In this document: positions 26,789 through 35,119 of the stretch, one piece after another
Layout of the letters: each line of letters opens with the position of its first letter
Numbering within the stretch: position 1 is the first letter of the stretch
Source of the DNA: Palsa-360 sp963719875
GTDB lineage: Bacteria > Acidobacteriota > Terriglobia > Acidiferrales > UBA7541
DNA: 64,000 bases
Direction of reading: 5' to 3'
Assembly: GCA_963719875.1 (NCBI GenBank)
Contig: CAVRDJ010000004.1
Span: 868,001 to 932,000 of the forward strand
Position numbers and translations under genes: made by a program
Notes under the pieces: generated by a model
What the model saw: the letters and a program-made list of their open reading frames with translations, nothing else
What the model was told of the DNA's origin: nothing
Database searches by the model: none

Positions 26789-26904
26789 TATAATGAGCGC
26801 ATCGACGTTCCTGTCGGGAAGGAGGTGATCCATTGAGGTACGGTAAGAATTGATTGAGCTGTAAGGGGGGCGCTTGTGATTCTGCCATGCGCCTCTCTTT
26901 TTTT
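26789..26904 (+). ncRNA. Candidate small RNA or leader-peptide unit with perfect Shine-Dalgarno
   Basis: The elements in order are a perfect -10 box TATAAT (26789-26794), then AAGGAGGTGATCCA (26819-26832), which fully complements the 16S 3' end, then TTG at 26833 opening a six-codon frame that ends at TGA 26851, then a 9-bp stem and seven Ts. Spacing from GGAGG to TTG is seven bases, ideal for initiation. No -35 box is clear. No gene follows within 300 bases, so this is not an obvious attenuator. It could be a small RNA that binds free 30S subunits, or a translated minigene. Confidence 0.5.
26865..26904 (+). terminator. Intrinsic terminator of the orphan unit
   Basis: GGGGGGCGC (26865-26873) pairs with GCGCCTCTC (26889-26897) as nine pairs including two G-U pairs, and seven T residues follow directly. 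Confidence 0.8.
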
Positions 26905-27174
26905 GTCTCAGGCCTGTGAATTGACGGAATCTCCGCACCCGTAATATTGAGAAACCTCGGCAAATGAATTAGGACTCGCGAAACAATCAGGGGCAATTGC
27001 TTCGTTTGAAATCATCATGGTAAACCGACTGCTTTCGCAGCGATGTGATTTACGGCAAGGGAATGAACGGAGACCGCCCGGAAAATGGTCTTCTCGGCAA
27101 GCGGCTCGGAATCCTGTCTCGAGGCAAAATACCGTGCCATCCTCACAGTTTCAACCAGGCCGATCGAGGAAAAC

Positions 27175-27360
27175 TTATCGCGTCGGGAGTATTGGCACGT
27201 TATGACTCACGGGGCGGCCGGGGGTGTGCTCTTGCTGGATCATTAGAAAGGCACCCTGCGCCATCCTCTCCACCGCATCCGACCCGCAGTTGCTACACCG
27301 ACCGTGGGTGTCCAACTCAATTTGCGAAATGCAGCTAACGCAGAACCATTGTTTCTCCAT
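27175..27360 (-). CDS. Small zinc-ribbon protein (61 aa)
   Basis: A 61-residue protein starting at the ATG of 27358-27360, with GGGAGAG just upstream. It carries two CxxC knuckles (CVSC and CSNC) 15 residues apart, a compact zinc ribbon, followed by a short basic tail. Small zinc ribbons of this kind are frequent in Acidobacteriota and have no assigned role. A longer frame upstream has no ribosome site. It faces the AtuA-like operon from the left. Confidence 0.65.
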   Translation of the reverse strand: MEKQWFCVSCISQIELDTHGRCSNCGSDAVERMAQGAFLMIQQEHTPGRPVSHNVPILPTR

Positions 27361-27469
27361 GGTCTCTCCCGATGGCGCCGGATTGCTGGGTAGTCGGCAC
27401 TTGTTCTTGAAACGAAGCAATGACTGGGCCAAGACTGTGGTTGGAACAACCTTTCTTGACGACCCATGT

Positions 27470-27688
27470 TCAGTAAGTGACGGGCAGCCCCGCCGAAAAC
27501 GCTAGACTTACCTTTAGCTCGGCTTCGGGGTCTTCAAGCCCAATTTCACGCCGCACTGCCGCTGTACCAGAGACGGTAAATAGTTCCAATCCCACCCATT
27601 TCTTACGTCTTGGCTGGCCCAGCCGGGAGCGGAATCCGTCTACAACTGGTTGCGTGATGTCAATTCCGAGCAACCATTTCCAGCGCAT
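27470..27688 (-). CDS. Possible small hypothetical protein (72 aa)
   Basis: A 72-residue frame on the minus strand with protein-like composition (RRKKWVGLELF, then VRREIGLEDPEAELKVSLAF). The opposite strand is Ser/Pro/Arg-rich and looks like its shadow. GGGGTGA lies about 12 bases before the ATG, which is rather far. I do not recognise it; it may be a remnant of a longer gene. Confidence 0.35.
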   Translation of the reverse strand: MRWKWLLGIDITQPVVDGFRSRLGQPRRKKWVGLELFTVSGTAAVRREIGLEDPEAELKVSLAFSAGLPVTY

Positions 27689-27810
27689 GCTGTGGATTTC
27701 ACCCCAGAAACGGAATTCTCGGAATGTGGGAAGACCGAGGCTTAATTGCTCAGCCGGGTCCAGGTAGATTTTGCTGCCTGTGTCATGATAGAAGAGGTCC
27801 GGGAATCATC

Positions 27811-29178
27811 TTGAAAAAAATAAAAGCTGTGGCCGCCACTGGCAACCTGAGCACGGGGTTCCGAGAGGAAACCCTTGTCCGGGCCGTCCAACAGGGCGCC
27901 GACTTCATTGGCTGCGATGCGGGCACCACCGACTCGGGACCGTATTACCTGGGCTCCGGAAATCCGCGCGGTCCTCGGGAAGGTACTAAACGTAACCTCC
28001 GCATCATGATCCGCGAGGCCCTCCACGCGGGGATCCCCGTGATCGTGGGCTCCGCCGGGCATGCCGGCGGCACGCCACACCTCCACTGGACGTTGGAAAT
28101 CGTCCGGGAACTCGCGCGCGAGAACTCGTGGCATTTCAAGCTGGCAGCCATTGATAGCGAAATACCCAAAGAGCAGCTGCTCAGCGCGTTCCTTAAAGGG
28201 AAGATCGCTCCGCTTTGTCCGGCTCCGGAGCTTCAGGAAACCTCCATTCGGCAGGCCGAGCGATTCGTGGCGATGATGGGCATAGAGCCTATCCAATCGG
28301 CCTTGAAATCAGGGGCGCAAGTTGTGGTGACGGGGCGATGCAGCGATGTGGCGATCTATGCCTCGTTGCCCGTGCTCGAAGGAATTCCGAAGCACGTCGC
28401 CTTTCACGCCGGGAAAATCCTGGAATGCGGCTCGGCGGCTGTAGCGCAGCGATTCTATTCGGATTGCATGGCAGCGGAGCTGGATCAAGATGGGTTCACG
28501 GTAGAACCACCGAACCCCGATTTTCGCTGCACTCCGCAAAGTGTCGCTGCCCACACCTTGTATGAAAATGCGGACCCCTATCACCTGATAGAGTCTGGCG
28601 GCATGGTCGATACGACTGCCGCTCGGTACGAACCAATCAGTGATAGGGCGGTCCGCGTTTGCGGCGCACGGTTTATCCCCGCCGAGAAATATACAGTAAA
28701 AATCGAAGGCGCTGCTTTGGCCGGCTACCGATCGATCGTGGTCGCTGGTATCCGAGATCCCCTCATCCTTCGTCAGTTGGACACATTTTTGGCGAGTCTC
28801 CGCACGGTAGTGGAACGAAAGATTGAGGACAACTTGAAATTAGATCGCCATGCTTACACCCTTCAATTTCGCGTTTACGGGTCCAATGGTTCACTGGGCC
28901 AAGTGGAACCGTGTCCCCGAGTGGAAGGCCATGAAGTCGGTCTCGTCATTGACGTCGTCGCATCTTCTCAGTCCGTGGCCGCGGACATATTGCCCATCGT
29001 CTGGCATACCGGACTGCATCACCCAATTCCGGAACAGGAAGGCTTGATCAGCAATTTGGCATTTCCATTTTCGCCACCAGGCGCTGACATGGGACCTGTT
29101 TACCGGTTTTGCGCGAACCACGTGTGGGAGCTGGATGACCCCTGCATGCCATTTCGCATGAAATTCGAGAATTTGTGA
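27811..29178 (+). CDS. AtuA-like / DUF1446 acyclic terpene utilisation family protein
   Basis: A 455-residue protein of the DUF1446 (AtuA) family. Landmarks are GADFIGCDAGTTDSGPYYLG, VIVGSAGHAGGTPHL, VVVTGRCSDVAIYA and, toward the C-terminus, EVGLVIDVVA. I place the start at TTG 27811, where the domain begins; the upstream ATG frame has no family character. AtuA belongs to citronellol/geraniol degradation in Pseudomonas, but most homologues work in unknown hydroxy-acid or terpenoid routes. It is followed by DUF4387 and an MFS transporter, a recurring trio that points to uptake and breakdown of an organic acid. Substrate unknown. Confidence 0.85.
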   Translation: MKKIKAVAATGNLSTGFREETLVRAVQQGADFIGCDAGTTDSGPYYLGSGNPRGPREGTKRNLRIMIREALHAGIPVIVGSAGHAGGTPHLHWTLEIVRELARENSWHFKLAAIDSEIPKEQLLSAFLKGKIAPLCPAPELQETSIRQAERFVAMMGIEPIQSALKSGAQVVVTGRCSDVAIYASLPVLEGIPKHVAFHAGKILECGSAAVAQRFYSDCMAAELDQDGFTVEPPNPDFRCTPQSVAAHTLYENADPYHLIESGGMVDTTAARYEPISDRAVRVCGARFIPAEKYTVKIEGAALAGYRSIVVAGIRDPLILRQLDTFLASLRTVVERKIEDNLKLDRHAYTLQFRVYGSNGSLGQVEPCPRVEGHEVGLVIDVVASSQSVAADILPIVWHTGLHHPIPEQEGLISNLAFPFSPPGADMGPVYRFCANHVWELDDPCMPFRMKFENL

Positions 29179-29202
29179 TTTCCAGGAGACATCAATAAAG
29201 GC

Positions 29203-29517
29203 ATGCGGGAACTCTGGCAATTTACAAAGCTGATTCGCAGCAAGAACGCAGGGCCGTTTGAGCTGACCTTTGACATCATGTTTAAGGACGAGGATTGCTT
29301 TCGGGAAGTAATGACAAGTGGAAAGCTCTGCGCGGAATTAATCGCTCAGCTTTATAAAGTGGATCTGAAGCAAGTTCGATTCTTCGTGATCGAATCGCTC
29401 CTCACCGTAAAGATATCAATTCCCCGGCCGGTTTTCTCCGGGGATGTGGGCGACACCGATGTTTATGGAGGCCAGTTTCACGGCCCCCTGGTTCGGCTGG
29501 CAGTGAAAGCGGATTAA
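29203..29517 (+). CDS. DUF4387 family protein
   Basis: A 104-residue protein of the DUF4387 family, recognisable by LIRSKNAGPFELTFDIMF near residue 10 and the GGQFHGPLV tail. The family regularly accompanies, or is fused to, AtuA/DUF1446 proteins, and the two probably form one enzyme or complex. It begins 24 bases after the AtuA-like stop, with AGGAG upstream, so the genes are cotranscribed. No membrane segment or cofactor motif is visible. Confidence 0.85.
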   Translation: MRELWQFTKLIRSKNAGPFELTFDIMFKDEDCFREVMTSGKLCAELIAQLYKVDLKQVRFFVIESLLTVKISIPRPVFSGDVGDTDVYGGQFHGPLVRLAVKAD

Positions 29518-29582
29518 AGAGATTTAGTCCGGATAATTCAGGGCCATGACCGAGCGAATTTTCTGGAAAGGAGCCTGGACGC

Positions 29583-30962
29583 TTGGCTTCAACTTCTTCA
29601 CCGCTCAAAGCTATACAAATTGCCAAGGACATGGCAGCTCCCACCCGGGTGCGGTGGAACATCGTGGCCCTGGTGGCATTTGTCACCGGGCTTACCTACG
29701 TCGATCGCCTCAACCTGGGAATCGTCGCCAAGAACTTCCAAGAGGAGTTCAACTTTACAGCGCAATCCATGGGCTGGATCTTGGGGGCATTCAGCCTTGG
29801 GTACGCATGGTTTCACTTGCCCGGAGGCTGGCTCGCCGACCGTTTCGGAGCACGCCGGGTCCTGGCCGGAGCAATCATATGGTTTTCTGCATTCACAGCC
29901 CTCACCACAATTGCGCCGAGGTTGCCAATTTTAAATTTATTGGGCGCCGCTTGGGCCTTTGCGATCGTTCGTTTTCTCATGGGGCTTGGAGAATCTGCCG
30001 CTTTCCCTGTCGGAAACAAAATGATGGGGTATTGGCTGGGGCCAAGTGAACGCGCGTTCGGAACAAGCATATTTCTGTCTGGTGTAGGTGTTGCTGGAAT
30101 AATCGCACCCGTCGTGATAACCCGGATAGCTACCGATTTTGGCTGGAGATCACCATTTCTTGTGTTGGGACTGATCGGAATCCTCGCAGCCATCGCCTGT
30201 TATTTCTACGTGACCGACCGGCCGGAACAGAATCCACACGTGAACGCCTCTGAACTGGCGCTCATCGCGGGTCATACCGGAACTGAGGTGAAACCAAAGC
30301 AAGGGCAAATCTCACAAAAGATCGACGTTCCGTGGGGCACGGTTTTTTCCACACCATCCATATGGGCACTCATGGTCTCCCACTTCTGCCTCGTATACCC
30401 CCTCTACATCTTCTTTACCTGGTTTTTTATCTACCTGGTGAAAGTCCGCGGGGTTACAGTTTCAAATGCGAGCTTTTGGGGGTCCGCGCCATTTGTCGCC
30501 AATATCATCATGGTGCCCTTTTGGGGATGGTTTTCGGATCGCCTAGTTCAAAAGCAGGGGAAGCGGAATGGCCGCCGGACGGCTGCATGGTTGGGTATTG
30601 CGGGCTCGGCAGTATTGCTGTGGTCCGGGAGCCATACCTCAAGCAATACCGCGGCACTTCTACAACTGGCGATTGCGGCGGGATTCAATTTCGCCGCGTC
30701 GGCAATTCTCTACACTACGTGCACAGACATATCCAAAAAATATTCAGGTTCGATTTCGGGGATCATGGCTACTTTCGGCAGCCTCGGGGGCGCGGCATCG
30801 CCGGTGGTAACCGCCCTGATCGCAACCAAACTGGGCTGGAGCGCCGCTTTGGATTTCGCTGCGGTGGTTACAGTGATCAGTGGCTTCGCTTGGTTCTTCA
30901 TTGACGCCGGCGGCACGGTGGAGGGGACGTTGGAGGTCCAGTTTGGGTCGCTCAAATCCTGA
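29583..30962 (+). CDS. MFS transporter, anion:cation symporter type
   Basis: A 459-residue carrier with twelve predicted membrane helices. The early YVDRLNLGIVAK and the loop motif GWLADRFGARRV mark the ACS branch of the major facilitator family, whose members carry organic anions such as glucarate, phthalate or hexuronates. The start is a TTG at 29583 with AAAGGAG nine bases upstream; an ATG at 29631 is the alternative. It closes the AtuA-like/DUF4387 operon and probably imports that pathway's substrate. Confidence 0.88.
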   Translation: MASTSSPLKAIQIAKDMAAPTRVRWNIVALVAFVTGLTYVDRLNLGIVAKNFQEEFNFTAQSMGWILGAFSLGYAWFHLPGGWLADRFGARRVLAGAIIWFSAFTALTTIAPRLPILNLLGAAWAFAIVRFLMGLGESAAFPVGNKMMGYWLGPSERAFGTSIFLSGVGVAGIIAPVVITRIATDFGWRSPFLVLGLIGILAAIACYFYVTDRPEQNPHVNASELALIAGHTGTEVKPKQGQISQKIDVPWGTVFSTPSIWALMVSHFCLVYPLYIFFTWFFIYLVKVRGVTVSNASFWGSAPFVANIIMVPFWGWFSDRLVQKQGKRNGRRTAAWLGIAGSAVLLWSGSHTSSNTAALLQLAIAAGFNFAASAILYTTCTDISKKYSGSISGIMATFGSLGGAASPVVTALIATKLGWSAALDFAAVVTVISGFAWFFIDAGGTVEGTLEVQFGSLKS

Positions 30963-31072
30963 TGAATATTTTTGTCGGGAAGTGGCCCAATATTCGGGAT
31001 TTGAAAAACGCTGGGGTGCGAGCGGACCGGGAGTGTATGATCGGTAGAGATAATGCCACTGAAAGGGTACCA

Positions 31073-31594
31073 ATGAGTACGAAGGCAATTTTATTGTCGG
31101 GATCAGTGCTGCTCGGGTTCTTGTTCGTTTTTGCCAGCACTGCGCGTTCTAATGCAGAACAGAAACCGCCCAATGTTCACATCGACCAGGGAGCGTGCCC
31201 ATTCGAGTGCTGCACGTATCGCGAATGGGTGGCCCGCACCGACGTGACCCTCCTCGACATTCCCAACGGCAAAAGCGTTGTTGGTCACATCAAGAAAGGC
31301 GAGAAGGTACTCGCATTGACGGGAGAAGTTCACAGCGTCCCTTTGCGAGTTGTGGCCCCCAAAGACTATCCCGATGCTGGAGTGAAGACGGGAGATACGA
31401 TCTATATCCTCCACTACATCGGGGAGGGCTATTGGAAGGTCTGGCATGATGGAAAAGTCGTGGAGGTTGAAGATTTTCCCGGCAAAAGCTTGAAGCCGAA
31501 AACCACATGGTGGGTGAAATTAAAAACATCCTCTGGTGGCATTGGTTGGGCTGTCGAACAACACAACTTTGACAACCAGGACGCGTGCGGGTAG
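31073..31594 (+). CDS. Secreted SH3-like hypothetical protein
   Basis: A 173-residue exported protein. The signal peptide (about 1-28, with LLSGSVLLGFLFVFAS) is followed by a cysteine cluster CPFECC and a bacterial SH3-like barrel (ARTDVTLLDIPNGKSVVGHIKKGEKVLAL), then a second strand-rich part. The ATG at 31073 is chosen because the signal sequence begins there. The family recurs in Acidobacteriota with no known role; a cell-wall binding function is possible. It lies between the MFS gene and the quinoprotein gene. Confidence 0.7.
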   Translation: MSTKAILLSGSVLLGFLFVFASTARSNAEQKPPNVHIDQGACPFECCTYREWVARTDVTLLDIPNGKSVVGHIKKGEKVLALTGEVHSVPLRVVAPKDYPDAGVKTGDTIYILHYIGEGYWKVWHDGKVVEVEDFPGKSLKPKTTWWVKLKTSSGGIGWAVEQHNFDNQDACG

Positions 31595-31754
31595 CGATGC
31601 CGCAAAGTGATTTTGGACAACACGGCTTTCCGCCAATGCACTCTTCCAAACAGCGATAGCGAAATGGGCGCCATTCGCGCTGAGAGTCACCTGACAGTTT
31701 CGAACAACCGCGGACTTCGGGGGCGTCTCGGGAACTTCAAATCGAGAGATCAAC

Positions 31755-33596
31755 ATGAAAACTCTTTTGGTCGTTCTGCTTGCCGCAATTGTCGTTCCGG
31801 AACTGCACGGCCAGGGAGACTGGCCGGCCTATGGCTACGATCAAGCGGGACAACGTCATTCCCCTCTCGCGCAGATTGATACTAAAAACGTTTCGAAGCT
31901 CAGGCCGGCGTGGCAGTACGGCATGACCCCTAACGCTCGCAACCCTGAAAATCCCACCCTGGCGGCAACCGAAGCAGTGCCAATCATGATCGATGGGATG
32001 CTGTACACCCCAACCGTCCAACACTCGATCGTTGCACTTGAACCAGAAAGTGGTGAGGAGATTTGGAAATATGACCTGGGGAAAGCGAGCGGCACACTTC
32101 GTGGCGTGACCTACTGGAAGGGCGACAGAGACAATCCCCCGCGAATTCTTGCGGGAACCAGCGCCGGTCAATTAATCGCGATCGACGCCAAGACCGGGAA
32201 ACTCGTTTCGGAGTTCGGAACGGGAGGCGTGATTGATCTGAGAGCCGGTGTCTCCGGGAAGTTTCCAGATGCGCGATATCATATGAGCTCGCCGGGGGCC
32301 ATCTACCAGAACTTGATCATTACCGGAGCGCAGGGCAAAGAAGATGACCCGGACGGGCCGGCGATGGATGTGCGCGCCTGGGATCTCCGTTCGGGCAAGT
32401 TGGTCTGGACTTTTCACACCATCCCGCACCCGGACGAGCCGGGCTATGAGACATGGCCGAAGGACAATTGGGTGACCGCCGGATCGCCAGCCAACTGGGG
32501 CGCGATCACCGTGGATGCGCAACGCGGCTTGGTCTTCTTGCCGATCGGGCAGCCGGCTGCGCAGTACTTTGGAGGTGCGCGGCACGGACAGAACTTGTAC
32601 TCGTCGTCGATTGTGGCTCTTGATGGCAATACTGGAAAAGTGCGCTGGTATTTCCAGTTGACCCATCACGACGTCTGGGACTATGACTCTGAAGCGGCGC
32701 CGTCGCTGATGGAGATTACGCGAGACGCCAAGAAAATTCCTGTCGTCGTGGCGGTCTCAAAGCCGGGATTAATGTTTTTTCTCGATCGAGAAACGGGCAA
32801 ATCGATTTACCCGTACGAAGAGCGCCCGGTTCCGCAGAGCGACGTGCCCGGAGAGCAGACTTGGCCCACGCAACCATTCCCGGTGAAACCTCCTCCACTC
32901 GCGCGCGTTAGCATGAAGCCGGACGAAATCTTCACCGGTGAGCCGGAACATGAGAAATTTTGCCGTGACCTCGTGGCCCAGATAGGCGGAATCCACAATG
33001 AGGGGCCGTACACACCTTACAGCAGCAAAGAGTTCAGGGTCATTTTCCCCGGTCAGCAGGGCGGACCCAATTATGGGGGCGTCTCTGTCGACCCGAAGCT
33101 TGGATATGTGATTGTGAACTCGCGAAACGTTGCGGGCATGGGCCGCCTGGATAAAACACCTGAGGGTGATCAGGTGGCCTATCGCCGATTCAGCCCTCTC
33201 GGGAAAGGATCATTCAACGCCCGATTCTGGGACCCGGATACGCAGCTGCCCTGCCAGCAGCCGCCCTGGGCTGAACTGATGGCCGTAAACGCAAACACTG
33301 GCGAGATTGCTTGGCGAGTTCCGCTGGGGACGAGCGACGAACTGGAGGCGAAGGGCGTCCACAATACGGGATCGTTTGGGCAGGGCGGACCCATCACCAC
33401 AGCAGGAGGGCTTGTGTTCATCGCTGGAACGATCGACAAGCGGCTGCGTGCGTTTGAAACGCAGACTGGAAAGGAGCTTTGGGAAACCAAGCTCGATTCC
33501 GAAGGTCACACGAACCCGATGACCTATCTGGGGCGAAACGGAAAACAGTACGTTGTAATTGTGAGTTCGGGCGTCAATGCGTTCGCGCTGCCCTGA
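31755..33596 (+). CDS. PQQ-dependent dehydrogenase (quinoprotein) of the glucose/alcohol type
   Basis: A 613-residue periplasmic quinoprotein with a short signal peptide (cleaved near ELHGQ). Propeller blades are visible as GDWPAYGYDQAGQRHSPL, repeated WxYDL and AxDAKTGK units, and the active-site strand QLTHHDVWDYD, which supplies the catalytic Asp of the family. The enzyme would oxidise a sugar or alcohol using PQQ, with electrons passing to a quinone or cytochrome. No C-terminal haem domain is present. No PQQ synthesis genes lie nearby. The substrate cannot be read from sequence. Confidence 0.9.
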   Translation: MKTLLVVLLAAIVVPELHGQGDWPAYGYDQAGQRHSPLAQIDTKNVSKLRPAWQYGMTPNARNPENPTLAATEAVPIMIDGMLYTPTVQHSIVALEPESGEEIWKYDLGKASGTLRGVTYWKGDRDNPPRILAGTSAGQLIAIDAKTGKLVSEFGTGGVIDLRAGVSGKFPDARYHMSSPGAIYQNLIITGAQGKEDDPDGPAMDVRAWDLRSGKLVWTFHTIPHPDEPGYETWPKDNWVTAGSPANWGAITVDAQRGLVFLPIGQPAAQYFGGARHGQNLYSSSIVALDGNTGKVRWYFQLTHHDVWDYDSEAAPSLMEITRDAKKIPVVVAVSKPGLMFFLDRETGKSIYPYEERPVPQSDVPGEQTWPTQPFPVKPPPLARVSMKPDEIFTGEPEHEKFCRDLVAQIGGIHNEGPYTPYSSKEFRVIFPGQQGGPNYGGVSVDPKLGYVIVNSRNVAGMGRLDKTPEGDQVAYRRFSPLGKGSFNARFWDPDTQLPCQQPPWAELMAVNANTGEIAWRVPLGTSDELEAKGVHNTGSFGQGGPITTAGGLVFIAGTIDKRLRAFETQTGKELWETKLDSEGHTNPMTYLGRNGKQYVVIVSSGVNAFALP

Positions 33597-33608
33597 CTCT
33601 TAGTTGGG

Positions 33609-34445
33609 CTACTTGTTAGGCTTTGCTTGTTTCGTTTTTTGCTTTGACGGGCTTGACGAACTATATGCGCCGCTGTTTTTAATGAATTCTTCGTTGTAGG
33701 TGGCATTGTCGGCGCAGATGAATTCCTTGATATTCCAAGTTGGTTCCAACTTGTAGTTTCGATATCCGGACCAGATCTTCGTATATGCCTTCGGGTCGTC
33801 GATCGTAATGTTAATCTCTAAAGCCTCATGGTTAGGACGCCGGATGCGCTCGATTACGTGGAGCTGGTCGGAATGCGGAAGGCCTCCGCGATCGATCCAA
33901 GTCTTGTCGTTAAGACCGACGGTGTCGACGACGAGTGTATCTCCCTCATACCAGCCGATCGAGTCCCCCATCCAGGTAAGCTCCGGGTCCTTGGGATGCT
34001 GGCGGCCATCGGTGAAGATTTGACGGACATGGTGATCGAACTCAAAGTATTCCATCATGCGCCCTGGAGTCTGAATCATCTCCAGCGCAAAGGGCTGAAT
34101 ATAGATTCGTGGAACACCGGGGGGAAGGCACCCCACGTCCTTGCCTGTTGTCGGATTTACGTAATCGGTTGAGTCCTCAAACGACCTGGGTCCGTAGGAC
34201 GGTTTTACGGCCAGGAATCTTTCCTTTCCCCAAGGTGTCATGGGAGGAATGTCCGGGGTAAAGGAATAAGTAGTCCACTTCGCATTGGGCATATTAGCTT
34301 CCCAAACACCGGACAGGTCCACCGTGGGTTCTGCAGACCGGGCCTTTGCGACTCCCGGCTGCCCTGAGGTCTGAGCGCGTAGAGCGGAAGAGAAGACGAC
34401 TAATGCCGCAACAGCCAGCGTCAAACTCATCGCAAATTTGTGCAT
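33609..34445 (-). CDS. Secreted protein of the DUF6152-associated family (278 aa)
   Basis: A 278-residue exported protein. The ATG at 34443-34445, with a GGGGGAA lead, opens a clean signal peptide ending at ALRAQ. The mature part contains DLSGVWEAN at its start and the characteristic SIGWYEGDTLVVDTVGLNDKT around residue 190, a family common in Acidobacteriota and often beside DUF6152 genes, as here. It is probably periplasmic. The biochemical role is unknown. It converges with the quinoprotein gene. Confidence 0.75.
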   Translation of the reverse strand: MHKFAMSLTLAVAALVVFSSALRAQTSGQPGVAKARSAEPTVDLSGVWEANMPNAKWTTYSFTPDIPPMTPWGKERFLAVKPSYGPRSFEDSTDYVNPTTGKDVGCLPPGVPRIYIQPFALEMIQTPGRMMEYFEFDHHVRQIFTDGRQHPKDPELTWMGDSIGWYEGDTLVVDTVGLNDKTWIDRGGLPHSDQLHVIERIRRPNHEALEINITIDDPKAYTKIWSGYRNYKLEPTWNIKEFICADNATYNEEFIKNSGAYSSSSPSKQKTKQAKPNK

Positions 34446-34604
34446 TTTCAGGTTTCCCCCGCGGCTCGGATCCCAGCTTTCAACACGGTGCGGAGCCTTC
34501 GATCGTGGACTGGCAGCTGGGCTGAGAATCAATCCCAATAGGAAGACGAAAAACAATAAATCATCCGCAACGGCCATCCCAGAACGTAACACGAGCCCGG
34601 CGAT

Positions 34605-35000
34605 CTATTGGTATGGCCAAACCTTACCTTGTGGATCCGTCATCGAACATTCCGAGCATTGGAGCTCCAATACACGAGCGCCGTTTCGGGCGCGATGACC
34701 GATGACCGTGATCAGGTCTCCGGTCTTAAGTGTGTTCTTGTCCCAGCCGATCCGGCTCAGATGGTTATTGCTGCTCTCTTCGACCAACCATTGGTCGACA
34801 CTGCCCTTGTCGCCTGCGGCGTCCACATAAATTAATGCGTGCGGATTCATGAATTCGAATTTCGTCACTGTTCCCTTCACCGTGGTCAAGTTCACCATAT
34901 CAAACGCGGCGGTCCCGTGATGTGCCAGCACGGGGATCGAAACCATGAGCAGGGCCACAGCCAAAGCGGTGAAGATCACTTTCGTCGTTTTCATTTTCAT
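34605..35000 (-). CDS. DUF6152 family secreted protein
   Basis: A 131-residue exported protein: a signal peptide ending at VLA, then HHGTAAFD and a small OB-like barrel with TVKGTVTKFEFMNPHAL and GDLITVIGHRARNG. This is the DUF6152 pattern, in which the mature N-terminus often starts with two histidines and may bind metal. It lies upstream of the 278-residue gene on the same strand. A second member is at 61807-62214. Function unknown. Confidence 0.85.
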   Translation of the reverse strand: MKMKTTKVIFTALAVALLMVSIPVLAHHGTAAFDMVNLTTVKGTVTKFEFMNPHALIYVDAAGDKGSVDQWLVEESSNNHLSRIGWDKNTLKTGDLITVIGHRARNGARVLELQCSECSMTDPQGKVWPYQ

Positions 35001-35119
35001 ATGCCACCTAGCCAGATTAGGGCCATGATGTCACTCCGGTCTGCAATCCGTCAATCCGTATGGCGGCGCAGGGGCCTTTGACGATCCTTCCCCGCCTGGC
35101 CAACGCGGTTGAAGCCTTT

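Larger units (their letters stand above)
26303..27174. other. Long gap containing an orphan short transcription unit
   Basis: No protein gene in these 872 bases is convincing on either strand. The only clear structure is the unit at 26789-26904 described separately. The remainder shows no promoter, repeat or terminator that I can support. Confidence 0.45.

Noticed and set aside
31755..33596. Lanthanide-type methanol dehydrogenase
   Set aside because: The active-site strand HHDVWDYD fits quinoproteins in general, but I cannot place the extra metal-ligand Asp two residues later with certainty, so I kept the general call.
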